Shown piece after piece: positions 52,291 through 60,475 of a stretch of 64,000 nucleotides of DNA. The translations under genes and the position numbers were made by a program. The first letter of the stretch is position 1; each line of letters starts with the position of its first letter. Location of the stretch: contig DASXZY010000006.1 of assembly GCA_036501625.1 (NCBI GenBank), forward strand, positions 1 through 64,000. The letters run 5' to 3'. The notes beneath the pieces were generated by a model that worked only from the letters and a program-made list of their open reading frames with translations, did no database searches and had not been told where the DNA came from. Origin of the DNA: Palsa-1400 sp036501625. GTDB taxonomy: Bacteria; Verrucomicrobiota; Verrucomicrobiia; Limisphaerales; Palsa-1400.

Positions 52291-52968
52291 ATGGGTCAAA
52301 AAACAAATCCTATCGGCCTGCGCCTGGCGGTCAATAAAGACTGGGGTTCCAAGTGGTTCGCCGAGAAAAAAGACTTCGGCAAGCTCCTGGCTGAAGACCG
52401 CAAAATCCGCGAATTGCTCAAGTCCAAGCTGGAAGGAGCCTCGGTCTCCAAAATCCAATTGGAGCGCGCCGCTTCCCGCTGCCGCATTACCATTTTCACC
52501 GCCCGTCCTGGGGTCGTCATTGGCCGCAAAGGCGCGGAAATCGACAAGCTCAAAGAGGAAATCAGCAAGATGACCGGCAAGGAAGTCTATGTTGATATCC
52601 AGGAAATCAAGCAGCCGGAGATGGACGCCCAACTGGTCGCCGAAAACGTGGCCGTTCAATTGGAGCGGCGGGTTTCCTTCCGGCGCGCAATGAAGAAGGC
52701 CGTCCAAGTGGCCATGGATTTCGGAGCCGAAGGCATCAAAGTGCGCGTCGGCGGCCGCCTCGGTGGCGCGGAAATCGCGCGCGTGGAAAAATACCATCAA
52801 GGCCGCGTCCCGCTGCATACGTTGCGGGCCAATATCGACTACGGGTTCGCCGAAGCCAACACTATGTATGGCAAATTGGGCATCAAATGCTGGATTTGCC
52901 GCGGCGACACCCCTGCGGAGAAGAAACCAACGAAGGTTGAAGCTCCGGGCGCGACCGTGGCCGCCTGA
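52291..52968 (+). CDS. rpsC: 30S ribosomal protein S3
   Basis: The 225-residue protein opens with MGQKTNPIGLRLAVNKDW and has a KH domain with the GxxG-type RPGVVIGRKGAEIDKL. The C-terminal domain includes GGRLGGAEIARVEKYHQGRVPLHTLRANIDYG and ends in WICRGDTPAEKK plus a short Ala-containing tail. S3 sits at the mRNA entry. It is 4 nt after rplV. Confidence 0.98.
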   Translation: MGQKTNPIGLRLAVNKDWGSKWFAEKKDFGKLLAEDRKIRELLKSKLEGASVSKIQLERAASRCRITIFTARPGVVIGRKGAEIDKLKEEISKMTGKEVYVDIQEIKQPEMDAQLVAENVAVQLERRVSFRRAMKKAVQVAMDFGAEGIKVRVGGRLGGAEIARVEKYHQGRVPLHTLRANIDYGFAEANTMYGKLGIKCWICRGDTPAEKKPTKVEAPGATVAA

Positions 52969-53007
52969 GGCAAGCATTAACGATTTTTTAGAGAAGCGAG
53001 ATTTTAT

Positions 53008-53427
53008 ATGGCGATGAGTCCAGCAAGAGTGAAGTACCGCAAAATGCACCGCGGCAGCCGCAAGGGCTTGGCCCACAGCGGTTCGACGGTCGCCTTTGGC
53101 GAGTACGGACTGCAATCCATGGAACGCTGCTGGCTGCATAACAAACAGATTGAGGCCGCCCGCGTGGCCGTCACCCGGTATATGAAGCGCCGCGGCAAAG
53201 TTTGGATTCGCATTTTCCCCCACAAATCATTCACCAAAAAGCCTCTCGAAACGCGAATGGGCAAAGGCAAAGGGCCTTTGGAATCCTGGGTCGCCGTCAT
53301 CCGCCCGGCCAATGTTCTCTTTGAAGTGGACGGCGTGCCGGAAGCGATTGCGCGCGAGTCGATGCGCCTGGCGGCCACCAAGTTGCCGATCAAGACCAAG
53401 TTTATTTCCCGTCACCAGATGGGCTGA
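53008..53427 (+). CDS. rplP: 50S ribosomal protein L16
   Basis: At 139 residues it has the L16 marks YRKMHRGSRKGLAHSG, FGEYGLQSME, RVAVTRYMKRRGKVWIRIFPHK and TKKPLETRMGKGKGPLESWV. L16 helps place tRNA in the A site. It follows rpsC by 39 nt. A second Met is at residue 3. A purine-rich GAGAAGCGAG lies 10-20 nt upstream. Confidence 0.98.
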   Translation: MAMSPARVKYRKMHRGSRKGLAHSGSTVAFGEYGLQSMERCWLHNKQIEAARVAVTRYMKRRGKVWIRIFPHKSFTKKPLETRMGKGKGPLESWVAVIRPANVLFEVDGVPEAIARESMRLAATKLPIKTKFISRHQMG

Positions 53428-53433
53428 AGAAGC

Positions 53434-53631
53434 ATGAAAATGTCCGAGATTAAAGATTTGAACGAGCAGGAACTGGCCGCCAAGAGCCGGGACCTGCGGC
53501 AGGAGGTGTTTAACCTGCGTTTGCAGCAGGCCACCAGCCAATTGGAAAAGCCGGCCCGCCTGCGCCTGTTGCGCCGGGACATCGCCCGGTTGGAAACTCG
53601 CATCTCCCAACTCCGCCACGCCGCCTCTTAA
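53434..53631 (+). CDS. rpmC: 50S ribosomal protein L29
   Basis: The 65-residue helical hairpin reads EIKDLNEQELAAKSRDLRQE, then FNLRLQQATSQLEKPARL, then RRDIARLETRI, the L29 pattern. L29 is at the exit-tunnel rim. It is 6 nt after rplP, and a second Met at residue 3 is an alternative start. Confidence 0.97.
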   Translation: MKMSEIKDLNEQELAAKSRDLRQEVFNLRLQQATSQLEKPARLRLLRRDIARLETRISQLRHAAS

Positions 53632-53638
53632 GGGAATT

Positions 53639-53971
53639 ATGCCAGAAGCCACATCAACTCAGCCACCAGCGCCAGCCGCTCCCGCTCCCGCCGCTCATCG
53701 CGGCCATCGCAAGGAGCGCCTGGGCAAAGTCATCGGGGCCAAGATGGCCAAGACCATCATCGTGCAAGTGCAGCGGCGCTTTCCGCATCCTCAATACAAA
53801 AAGGTCGTGACCGCTTTCTCCAAATACTACGCGCACGACGAAAAAAGCGAGGCCAAGGTGGGCGATCTCGTTTTGATCCACGAAACGCGCCCATTGTCCA
53901 AATTGAAACGCTGGCGCCTGACCCAGGTGGTGGAGCGCTCCGCTGAAGCCCCAGCCCACGCCGCCGCCTAG
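53639..53971 (+). CDS. rpsQ: 30S ribosomal protein S17, with N-terminal Pro/Ala-rich extension
   Basis: The conserved core (about 25-105) has RKERLGKVIGAKMAKTIIVQVQRRFPHPQYKKVV and SKYYAHDE, then VGDLVLIHETRPLSKLKRWRL, an OB-fold. The first 23 residues are an added Thr/Pro/Ala-rich tail (QPPAPAAPAPAAHRG) not present in the E. coli protein. S17 binds 16S rRNA in the body. It is 7 nt after rpmC. Confidence 0.97.
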   Translation: MPEATSTQPPAPAAPAPAAHRGHRKERLGKVIGAKMAKTIIVQVQRRFPHPQYKKVVTAFSKYYAHDEKSEAKVGDLVLIHETRPLSKLKRWRLTQVVERSAEAPAHAAA

Positions 53972-53980
53972 CCAGGATTT

Positions 53981-54346
53981 ATGTTACAGGTTCGCTCCAT
54001 TTTAGACGTGGCCGACAACACCGGCGCCAAGCGCGCCGCGACCATCGGTGTCATCGGCCGCAATCAGCGTTACGCCGGCATCGGCGACGTCATCAAAGCC
54101 CATATCAAGGAAGCCGCGCCGGACGGCACCGTCAAGAAGGGCGAAGTGGTGGACGCGGTCGTGGTGCGCACGCGCAAGCAAATCCGCCGGGCCGATGGCT
54201 CCTATTTGCGCTTCGACAGCAATGCGATTGTCATCATTGACAAGGAAAACAATCCGCGCGGCACGCGCATTTTCGGCCCTGTCGCGCGTGAATTGCGCGA
54301 AAAGCGGTTCATGAAAATCATTTCCCTGGCGCCGGAGGTTATCTAG
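53981..54346 (+). CDS. rplN: 50S ribosomal protein L14
   Basis: The 121-residue protein has the L14 signature GVIGRNQRYAGIGDVIKAHIKEA, then VVVRTRKQIRRADGSYLRFD, NAIVIIDKENNPRGTRIFGPVARELREK and the C-terminal MKIISLAPEVI. L14 contacts the small subunit. It lies 9 nt after rpsQ, with AGGA before the start. Confidence 0.98.
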   Translation: MLQVRSILDVADNTGAKRAATIGVIGRNQRYAGIGDVIKAHIKEAAPDGTVKKGEVVDAVVVRTRKQIRRADGSYLRFDSNAIVIIDKENNPRGTRIFGPVARELREKRFMKIISLAPEVI

Positions 54347-54348
54347 TT

Positions 54349-54657
54349 ATGCCCAAAGCTCATGTCAAAAAAGGGGACGAGGTCGTGGTCATCGCCGGGT
54401 CTGAAAAGGGCCGCCGCGGCAAGATTCTCGAAATCAAGACCAAGAAACAACGCGTCCTGGTTGAGGGTTTGGCCATGATCAAGCGCCACACCAAAAAGAA
54501 TCAGAACCAGGCTGAGAGCAGCATCGTCGAGCGCGAAGGCACCATTCACATTTCCAACGTCATGCTCGCCTCCCGCTACGACCAGCGCGCGGCCGCGCGC
54601 ACCCCGGCTGAAAGCGCCCCGGCGCCCGCTGAAACGGCGGAGGCCTCCAAAGAATGA
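54349..54657 (+). CDS. rplX: 50S ribosomal protein L24, with Ala/Pro-rich C-terminal tail
   Basis: The core carries KKGDEVVVIAGSEKGRRGKILEIKTKKQRVLVEG (KOW-type) and IVEREGTIHISNVML. The last 25 residues are Ala/Pro/Glu-rich (RTPAESAPAPAETAEA) instead of the usual ending. A GGAGG within the end of rplN lies 10 nt upstream, one of the few Shine-Dalgarno-like sites in the cluster. The stop overlaps the rplE ATG by 4 nt. Confidence 0.97.
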   Translation: MPKAHVKKGDEVVVIAGSEKGRRGKILEIKTKKQRVLVEGLAMIKRHTKKNQNQAESSIVEREGTIHISNVMLASRYDQRAAARTPAESAPAPAETAEASKE

Positions 54658-55199
54658 AACCCAGACTTTACCAGAAATACATCGACGAAGTTCGTCCCGC
54701 CTTGCGCGAAAAGCGCAAATACGGAAACGTCCACCAGATTCCGTGCCTGGAAAAAATCGTCGTGAACATGGGCGTCAGCGCATCCCTGGAAAAAGGCGCC
54801 GTGGACGACGCCGTGCGCGATATGACCCTCATCACCGGCCGCAAGCCGGTCATCAACAAATCGCGCCACAGCATCGCCAATTTCAAATTGCGCGAGGGCC
54901 AGTCCATCGGCTGCCGCGTCACCCTGCGCCGCGAAGTAATGTACGAGTTTTTTGACCGCTTGGTTTCCGCCGCGCTGCCGCGCATCCGCGACTTCCGCGG
55001 GCTGTCCCCCCGATCCTTCGACGGCCGCGGCAACTACACCGTGGGCGTAAGCGACCAGACCATTTTCCCCGAGATCGAATTGGACAAAATCAAACGCACG
55101 CAAGGGATGGACATCGTCATTGTCACCAGCGCGCCCACCAACGAGGAAGCGCTGGAATTGCTCAAGATGATGGGCATGCCCTTCGCCGAGAGCAAGTAA
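54654..55199 (+). CDS. rplE: 50S ribosomal protein L5
   Basis: At 181 residues it matches L5: MKPRLYQKYIDEVRPALREK, IPCLEKIVVNMGV, GRKPVINKSRHSIANFKLREGQSIGCRVTLR and the C-terminal FPEIELDKIKRTQGMDIVIVT. L5 binds 5S rRNA and P-site tRNA. It starts inside the end of rplX (ATGA overlap). Confidence 0.98.
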   Translation: MKPRLYQKYIDEVRPALREKRKYGNVHQIPCLEKIVVNMGVSASLEKGAVDDAVRDMTLITGRKPVINKSRHSIANFKLREGQSIGCRVTLRREVMYEFFDRLVSAALPRIRDFRGLSPRSFDGRGNYTVGVSDQTIFPEIELDKIKRTQGMDIVIVTSAPTNEEALELLKMMGMPFAESK

Positions 55200-55211
55200 A
55201 GAGAAAATTTT

Positions 55212-55481
55212 ATGGCCAAAACAGCATGGATAGAACGCAACAAGAAAAAGGCCGCGACGGTCAAGAAGTTCGCCGCCCTGCGCGCCGAGCTTAAAGCCAG
55301 GCGCGATTACGCCGCCTTGAGCAAGCTGCCCCGCAACGCCAGCCCCAGCCGCCTGGTCAACCGCTGCTCAATGTCGGGCCGCCGCCACGGCTACCTGCGC
55401 AAGTTCGCCTGCTCCCGCCTGACCTTTCGCGAGGCGGCGTTGAACGGGCTGATTCCCGGTGTGACCAAGGCCAGTTGGTAA
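55212..55481 (+). CDS. rpsN: 30S ribosomal protein S14 (zinc-free type)
   Basis: The 89-residue product reads KTAWIERNKKKAATVKKF, LSKLPRNASPSRLVNRCS, GRRHGYLRKFACSRLTFRE. It lacks the paired CxxC zinc ligands, so this is the C-minus form, longer than the 61-residue zinc form. It lies 12 nt after rplE. L36 downstream is of the zinc-binding type, so the two forms are mixed. Confidence 0.97.
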   Translation: MAKTAWIERNKKKAATVKKFAALRAELKARRDYAALSKLPRNASPSRLVNRCSMSGRRHGYLRKFACSRLTFREAALNGLIPGVTKASW

Positions 55482-55488
55482 GGTACCT

Positions 55489-55875
55489 ATGAGCGACCCA
55501 ATTTCAAACATGCTGACGACCATCCGCAATGCCGGCCGGGCCGTGCTGCCGCACGCCGTTGTGCCGCACTCCCGGATGAAAGAGAGCATTGCCCGCCTTC
55601 TCCAGCGCGAAGGCTACGTGGCCGAGGTGAACGTCGAAGGCAAGCCTTTCAAGTCCATCAAGATCAAGCTCAAATACAATGGCCGCAAAAGCGTCATTGA
55701 GGGTTTGCGCCGGGTCAGCACGCCCGGCCTGCGCCGCTACATGGGATCGCAGGATATTCCCCGCGTTTTGGGCGGCTTGGGCGTCTCGATTTTCTCCACT
55801 TCGGAGGGGATCATGACCGGAACCCAGGCCCGCCAGAAGAACGTCGGCGGTGAATTGTTGTGTGAAGTGTGGTAA
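55489..55875 (+). CDS. rpsH: 30S ribosomal protein S8
   Basis: The 128-residue protein opens with MSDPISNMLTTIRNAGRA, has SRMKESIARLLQREGYV and ends with the signature GLGVSIFSTSEGIMTGTQARQKNVGGELLCEVW. S8 binds the central domain of 16S rRNA and in E. coli represses the spc operon. It is 7 nt after rpsN. Confidence 0.98.
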   Translation: MSDPISNMLTTIRNAGRAVLPHAVVPHSRMKESIARLLQREGYVAEVNVEGKPFKSIKIKLKYNGRKSVIEGLRRVSTPGLRRYMGSQDIPRVLGGLGVSIFSTSEGIMTGTQARQKNVGGELLCEVW

Positions 55876-55903
55876 TCTGGCGGACTTTTAGTATTTTTTA
55901 TAT

Positions 55904-56440
55904 ATGTCGCGCATAGGAAAATTGCCGGTGACCGTGCCGCCGAATGTGAAAGTGCGGATCAATGGCCAGCAAGTCTTTGTGGAAGGCCCCAAAGGCAAGC
56001 TGGATTTTGAACTGCCCTCCCGCACCTCGGCCAAGCTGGACGGCGCCATTCTGCTCGTCAGCCGCAATGGCGACGACGCCGAGGCCAAGGCCCTGCACGG
56101 CCTGAGCCGCGCCATCGTCAACAACATGGTCAAGGGCGTGGCCGATGGCTTCGTCAAAAAACTGGAAATCCAGGGCGTCGGCTTCAAAGCCGCTGTCCAA
56201 GGAGACAAAGTCAACCTGGCCCTCGGCTACTCGCATCCGGTCAATTATCCAATCCCCGCCCAGATTAAAGTGACGGTCGAGGAAAACACCAAACTGACCA
56301 TCGAAGGCCCCAGCAAACAAATGGTCGGCCAGGTCGCCGCGGAAATCCGCAGTTACTATCCGCCGGAGCCTTACAAAGGCAAAGGCGTTCGTTATGCCGG
56401 CGAAAAAGTCCGGCGCAAGGAAGGCAAGACGGTGCAATAA
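55904..56440 (+). CDS. rplF: 50S ribosomal protein L6
   Basis: At 178 residues it shows both L6 repeats: MSRIGKLPVTVPPNVKVRING and FVEGPKGKLDFELP, then MVKGVADGFVKKLEIQGVGFKA, and the end YPPEPYKGKGVRYAGEKVRRKEGK. It sits near the factor-binding site. It follows rpsH by 28 nt with a T-rich leader (GTATTTTTTATAT). Confidence 0.98.
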   Translation: MSRIGKLPVTVPPNVKVRINGQQVFVEGPKGKLDFELPSRTSAKLDGAILLVSRNGDDAEAKALHGLSRAIVNNMVKGVADGFVKKLEIQGVGFKAAVQGDKVNLALGYSHPVNYPIPAQIKVTVEENTKLTIEGPSKQMVGQVAAEIRSYYPPEPYKGKGVRYAGEKVRRKEGKTVQ

Positions 56441-56442
56441 GC

Positions 56443-56808
56443 ATGAGAACCGACAAAAAAGAAAGACTCTCCACGCTGCGCCACTGGCGCATTCGCAAGA
56501 AAATTTCCGGCACCAAGGAGCGCCCCCGGATGAGCGTCCGTTTTTCCAATCAGCATATCATGGTGCAGTTCATCGACGATGTGGCTCGGGTGACGCTGGC
56601 CAGCGCCTCCACCCACGGCAAGAAGGCCAAGGCCGAGCAAAAAGCGGCCGCCAACGTGGCTGGCGCCAAAAAAGTCGGCGCACTCGCGGCCGAGGCGGCC
56701 AAGAGCAAGGGTATCACCAGCGTCGTTTTTGATCGCAGCGGCGCCCGCTATCACGGCAAAGTCAAGGCCTTGGCAGATGCCGCGCGCGAAGGCGGTTTGA
56801 CATTTTAA
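56443..56808 (+). CDS. rplR: 50S ribosomal protein L18, with Ala/Lys-rich insertion
   Basis: The core has KKERLSTLRHWRIRKKISGTKERPRMSVRFSNQHIMVQFID and the end VVFDRSGARYHGKVKALADAAREGGLTF. Between them an Ala/Lys-rich stretch (about 62-88, KKAKAEQKAAANVAGAKK) is longer than usual. L18 carries 5S rRNA to the large subunit. It starts 2 nt after rplF. Confidence 0.97.
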   Translation: MRTDKKERLSTLRHWRIRKKISGTKERPRMSVRFSNQHIMVQFIDDVARVTLASASTHGKKAKAEQKAAANVAGAKKVGALAAEAAKSKGITSVVFDRSGARYHGKVKALADAAREGGLTF

Positions 56809-56826
56809 CCTTTACGAAAGAATACT

Positions 56827-57570
56827 GTGCCTGATTCACCAAATAGAAACCCTTCCGGCAACTCACGTGGCGGCGGCGGGCGCGGTCCTGGCCGCGGCCC
56901 TCGGCGCGCGCGACCGGGTTCGCCCGAAGGCGGAGATCCGTCGGCCGAAGGGGGCGGCGGGTCCGAGCTGAGCGAGAAAGTCGTTTTCATCAACCGTTCC
57001 GCCAAAGTCGTCAAAGGCGGCCGGCGTTTTAGTTTCAGCGCCCTTGTTGTCGCCGGTGACAAGCGGGGCCGCATCGGCCTCGGCCTCGGCAAGGCCGTTG
57101 AAGTGTCCGAAGCCATTCGCAAAGGGGGCGAAATGGCCAAGCAGCGCATGATTACCGTCGCCGTCAAGGATGCCACCATCCCCCACGCTGTTTTCTGCCG
57201 TTACGGCGGCGCCAAAGTCATGCTGCGCCCGGCCTCTCCCGGCACCGGCATCATTGCCGGGCCGAAAGTTCGTGCTGTGCTGGAAGCAGCCGGCATCAAG
57301 GATATTTTAAGCAAATCCCTCGGCTCCAACAATCCTTCCAACGTGGTCAAAGCCACCATGGAAGGGCTTCAACGGCTCCGGATGCGCGAAGACATTTACA
57401 GGGGCCGCGGAATGGAAGCCAAACTCAAGAAGGTTGCTCCCGCCGCGCCTGCTGCCTCCGCTCCTGCTCCGGCCGCCCCGGCACCGGCTGCTCCGGCGCT
57501 GGCTGCTCCGGCGCTGGCTGCTCCCGCGGCCGCTCCGGCCCAAGGCAATCCGCCGCCTGCCGCCTCCTGA
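56827..57570 (+). CDS. rpsE: 30S ribosomal protein S5, with Gly/Arg-rich N-terminal and Ala/Pro-rich C-terminal extensions
   Basis: The start is GTG. The first 45 residues are Gly/Arg/Pro-rich (GGGGRGPGRGPRRARPG). The conserved core follows: VVFINRSAKVVKGGRRFSFSALVVAGD, GRIGLGLGKAVEVSEAIRKGG, RPASPGTGIIAGPKVRAVLEAAGI and SNNPSNVVKATMEGLQRL. The last 40-45 residues are almost only Ala and Pro (VAPAAPAASAPAPAAPAP). The total is 247 residues against about 165 in E. coli. S5 maintains decoding accuracy. It lies 18 nt after rplR. The DNA of the tail contains a 15-bp direct repeat. Confidence 0.97.
   Translation: MPDSPNRNPSGNSRGGGGRGPGRGPRRARPGSPEGGDPSAEGGGGSELSEKVVFINRSAKVVKGGRRFSFSALVVAGDKRGRIGLGLGKAVEVSEAIRKGGEMAKQRMITVAVKDATIPHAVFCRYGGAKVMLRPASPGTGIIAGPKVRAVLEAAGIKDILSKSLGSNNPSNVVKATMEGLQRLRMREDIYRGRGMEAKLKKVAPAAPAASAPAPAAPAPAAPALAAPALAAPAAAPAQGNPPPAAS
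57487..57516 (+). repeat. Direct 15-bp repeat in the rpsE 3' tail
   Basis: GCTGCTCCGGCGCTG occurs twice in tandem and is partly repeated again. It encodes the Ala/Pro/Leu tail of S5 (PALAAPALAAP). Replication slippage could change the tail length between strains. Confidence 0.8.
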
Positions 57571-57575
57571 TTTTT

Positions 57576-58076
57576 ATGCGCTTACACGATCTTAAACCAC
57601 GCCCCGGCGCCAAGCATCGCCGCAAACGCCTTGGCCAGGGTGAATCCAGCGGCCACGGCAAGACCAGCGGCCGCGGCGGCAAGGGCCAGACGGCCCGTTC
57701 CGGCAGCTCCATCCGCATCGGATTTGAAGGCGGCCAGATGCCGTTGATCCGCCGCATTCCCAAGCGCGGCTTCAATAATGCCCGCTTCGCCATCCGTTAT
57801 ATTCCTGTCAATTTGGACGCCCTCAACGCTTTTGAAGACGGCGCCACCGTCGATGAATCCGCTTTGCGCGGACGTGGATTGGCCAAAGGCCGCGAAAAAC
57901 GCTTGAAAATCCTGGGCGATGGCGAGCTGACCCGCAAACTGACAGTCAAAGCTCATGCGTTCAGCGCCTCGGCCCGTGCCAAGATCGAAAAACTTGGCGG
58001 CGCCTGCCAATTGATCGAATCCAAAGCGCCGGCCCAGCCGGCGGGCGGCAAGCCGGCCGCCAAACCCGCCAAGTGA
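57576..58076 (+). CDS. rplO: 50S ribosomal protein L15
   Basis: The 166-residue product opens with MRLHDLKPRPGAKHRRKRLGQ, has the Gly-rich GHGKTSGRGGKGQTARSGSSIRIGFEGGQMPL and RRIPKRGFNN, and ends in a Lys/Ala/Pro tail (KAPAQPAGGKPAAKPAK). It lies 5 nt after rpsE, so rpmD (L30), which normally intervenes, is absent. Confidence 0.97.
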   Translation: MRLHDLKPRPGAKHRRKRLGQGESSGHGKTSGRGGKGQTARSGSSIRIGFEGGQMPLIRRIPKRGFNNARFAIRYIPVNLDALNAFEDGATVDESALRGRGLAKGREKRLKILGDGELTRKLTVKAHAFSASARAKIEKLGGACQLIESKAPAQPAGGKPAAKPAK

Positions 58077-58084
58077 GCGCCTAG

Positions 58085-59470
58085 ATGTTCAACTCCATCA
58101 TCAACACCCTTAACAACTGCTTCAAAATCCCGGAGCTGAAGTCCCGGATGATCTTTACCTTGGTGGTGTTGGCCATCTGCCGCCTGACTTCTCTGGTGCC
58201 CGTGCCCGGATTGGATGGCAAGGCGCTGGCCGATTTCTTTGAATCAACCGCCGGCAAGAACAGCGGCGGCGGTTTTCTGGGCATGTACAGCATGTTCACC
58301 GGCGGCGGTTTTGAGCGTTGCGCCGTCGGTGCGCTGGGCATCATGCCTTACATCAGCGCCACGATTATTCTGCAACTGTTGCAGGCGGTCATTCCGTTTC
58401 TGAGCAAGCTTTCCCGCGAAGAAGGAGGGCGCACCAAGCTCATCCAATACGGCCGCGTGATGACGCTGTTCCTCTGTTTGGGCCAGGGTTTGGTTATGGC
58501 CATCGGCTGGGAGCACGCTGGCGATATTTTCAAGGGATTGGACCGCAACCTGGTTTTGATTTCTCCGATCTGGTGGTATCGCATCCAGACAACCATGATC
58601 CTGACAACCGGCACGATGCTGCTCATGTGGCTGGGCGAACAGATCACGGATCGCGGCATTGGCAACGGCATTTCCCTCATCATCACCATCGGCATTCTGG
58701 CTCGCCTGCCGCAGGCGGGACAAGGGCTGGTCGATATGTTTTTGCTCAAAGGGCCGATGGGCGAGCATCGTTTCAATGTTTTCCATCTCGTTGCCCTAGT
58801 GCTTTTGCTGGTCGCGGTCATCGCCGGTGTGGTCGCCGTCACGCAGGCCGAGCGCAAGATTCCGGTGCAATACGCCCAGCGTGTGGTGGGCCGCAAAATG
58901 TATTCGGGCGGCAGTTCGTTCATGCCTCTGCGCGTCAATTATTCCGGCGTCATGCCCGTTATTTTTGCCTCCGCCATTTTGATGGTTCCGACCATGGTGC
59001 TCAGCTTTCTGGGCCGCACCTACCATTGGAAAGTCTTCGATGAACTCTCCTCCATGATGTCGCGCGGTTCGCTGCTCTACCTTACCATCTACGGTTTGAT
59101 GATTTTGTTCTTCTCCTATTTCTGGGTCGCCACCCAGTTCAACGAGCTGCAGATTTCCGACGACATGAAAAAATCCGGCGGTTACATCCCCGGCGTGCGC
59201 CCCGGCCAGGCCACCTCCAATTATCTTCACCGCACCATGAGCCGCATCACGCTGGCGGGCGCGATCTTTCTAACCGTTATCGCTGTCATCCCGATTATTC
59301 TGGGGCAGGCCATGACCATTCCCCAAACCGTGGCCCAGTTCTTTGGCGGCACAAGTTTGTTGATTATCGTCGGCGTCATGCTCGACACGATGCGGCAGAT
59401 GGAGACCCATTTGCTCATGCGCCACTACGATGGCTTCCTGAAGAAAGGCCGGCTTAAGGGCCGATTCTAG
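58085..59470 (+). CDS. secY: Preprotein translocase subunit SecY
   Basis: At 461 residues with about ten membrane spans it matches SecY. Marks include the plug-region motif LVPVPGLDGKALADFF, the ALGIMPYISATIILQLLQ segment, LSREEGGRTKLIQYGRVMTL, the cytoplasmic loop QAERKIPVQYAQRVVGRKMYSGGSSFMPLRVNYSGVMPVIFA, and the end MRQMETHLLMRHYDGFLKKGRLKGRF. It is the channel of the Sec translocon, which serves the many exported enzymes in this window. It lies 8 nt after rplO. adk, which often follows, is missing. Confidence 0.98.
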   Translation: MFNSIINTLNNCFKIPELKSRMIFTLVVLAICRLTSLVPVPGLDGKALADFFESTAGKNSGGGFLGMYSMFTGGGFERCAVGALGIMPYISATIILQLLQAVIPFLSKLSREEGGRTKLIQYGRVMTLFLCLGQGLVMAIGWEHAGDIFKGLDRNLVLISPIWWYRIQTTMILTTGTMLLMWLGEQITDRGIGNGISLIITIGILARLPQAGQGLVDMFLLKGPMGEHRFNVFHLVALVLLLVAVIAGVVAVTQAERKIPVQYAQRVVGRKMYSGGSSFMPLRVNYSGVMPVIFASAILMVPTMVLSFLGRTYHWKVFDELSSMMSRGSLLYLTIYGLMILFFSYFWVATQFNELQISDDMKKSGGYIPGVRPGQATSNYLHRTMSRITLAGAIFLTVIAVIPIILGQAMTIPQTVAQFFGGTSLLIIVGVMLDTMRQMETHLLMRHYDGFLKKGRLKGRF

Positions 59471-59512
59471 CCCGGCGCCTTGGTGCCGGAGCATTTTCGT
59501 GTGGCTGGAAAA

Positions 59513-60292
59513 ATGATCATTTTAAAGACGGAGCGTGACTTGGAGTCGATGCGTCCCGCTTGCGAGGTGGCCAGCACGATTTTGGATGAAGTCTGCGCCT
59601 TCGTCCGGCCCGGCCTCACGACGCGCGAGGTGGACGAATTCGCCGGCACGCGGATGCGCGAACACGGGGCCAAGAGCGCGTTCTTGGGCTATCGCAAATT
59701 TCCGCGCCAGATTTGCATCTCGGTCAACGAGGAAGTGGTCCACGGCTTGGGCGGACCGCGCCGGCTCGAATTTGGCGATATTGTCAGCCTGGACATTGGC
59801 GTTGCGTATCATGGTTACATCGGCGACACGGCCAGGACGCTCGCGGTCGGCGGATGCGACGTGCGGGCGCAGCGGTTAATGGATGTGACCGAACAATCTC
59901 TTTACGAAGGCATCGCGAAGGCGCTGCCGGGAAATCGGGTGGTGGACATTTCGCGCGCCGTCCAGACTTATGTGGAGTCCAGCGGGTTCAGCATCGTGCG
60001 CGAATTTGTCGGACACGGCGTGGGCCGGACGGTTCACGAGGAGCCGCAGGTGCCCAATTACGTTGAAAATGAGAAACAATCGCCTAAATTGAGGCCGGGC
60101 ATGACCTTGGCCATTGAGCCGATGGTCAACGCCGGCGGGCCTCAAGTGGTTGTCCTAAACGATGGCTGGACAGTGGCAGCCAAAGATGGTCAATTGTCCG
60201 CTCATTTTGAACATACGGTGTTGATAACGGAAGCTGAACCGGAAATTTTAACATGGCCCGCAAAGACGCCATCGAAGCTGAAGGCCGGATAG
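59513..60292 (+). CDS. map: Methionine aminopeptidase type I
   Basis: The ATG at 59513 gives 259 residues. TTG at 59480 and GTG at 59501 are longer alternatives. The metal ligands and catalytic His are visible: His in VVHGLGG, Asp in VSLDIG, Asp in IGDTARTL, His in GHGVGRTVHEEP, Glu in LAIEPMVNAG and Glu in HFEHTVLIT. It removes the initiator Met from nascent proteins. The end (EPEILTWPAKTPSKLKAG) runs 40 nt into infA, an unusual overlap. The family normally ends near EILT, so the last 14 residues are an extension in the infA region. Confidence 0.96.
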   Translation: MIILKTERDLESMRPACEVASTILDEVCAFVRPGLTTREVDEFAGTRMREHGAKSAFLGYRKFPRQICISVNEEVVHGLGGPRRLEFGDIVSLDIGVAYHGYIGDTARTLAVGGCDVRAQRLMDVTEQSLYEGIAKALPGNRVVDISRAVQTYVESSGFSIVREFVGHGVGRTVHEEPQVPNYVENEKQSPKLRPGMTLAIEPMVNAGGPQVVVLNDGWTVAAKDGQLSAHFEHTVLITEAEPEILTWPAKTPSKLKAG

Positions 60293-60468
60293 TGGAAGTG
60301 CTGGCCTCCAATTTGTTTCGCGTCGAGCTGGCCAATGGCCACCGTCTGCTGGCCCACGTTTCGGGCAAGCGTCGCCTGGCTTTTCAGCGCATGGCTCTTG
60401 GCGACACGGTGAAGGTGGAATTGTCGCCTTACGATCTGTCCAAAGGCAGCATAATGGCCGCAGGTTGA
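60253..60468 (+). CDS. infA: Translation initiation factor IF-1
   Basis: The 71-residue S1-type OB-fold has the usual ARKDAIEAEGRIVEVL, FRVELANGHRLLAHVSGK, RRLAFQRMALGDTVKVELSPYDLSKGSI. It binds the A site of the small subunit with IF-2 and IF-3. The ATG lies 40 nt inside map, in another frame. Confidence 0.97.
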   Translation: MARKDAIEAEGRIVEVLASNLFRVELANGHRLLAHVSGKRRLAFQRMALGDTVKVELSPYDLSKGSIMAAG

Positions 60469-60475
60469 TGAATTT

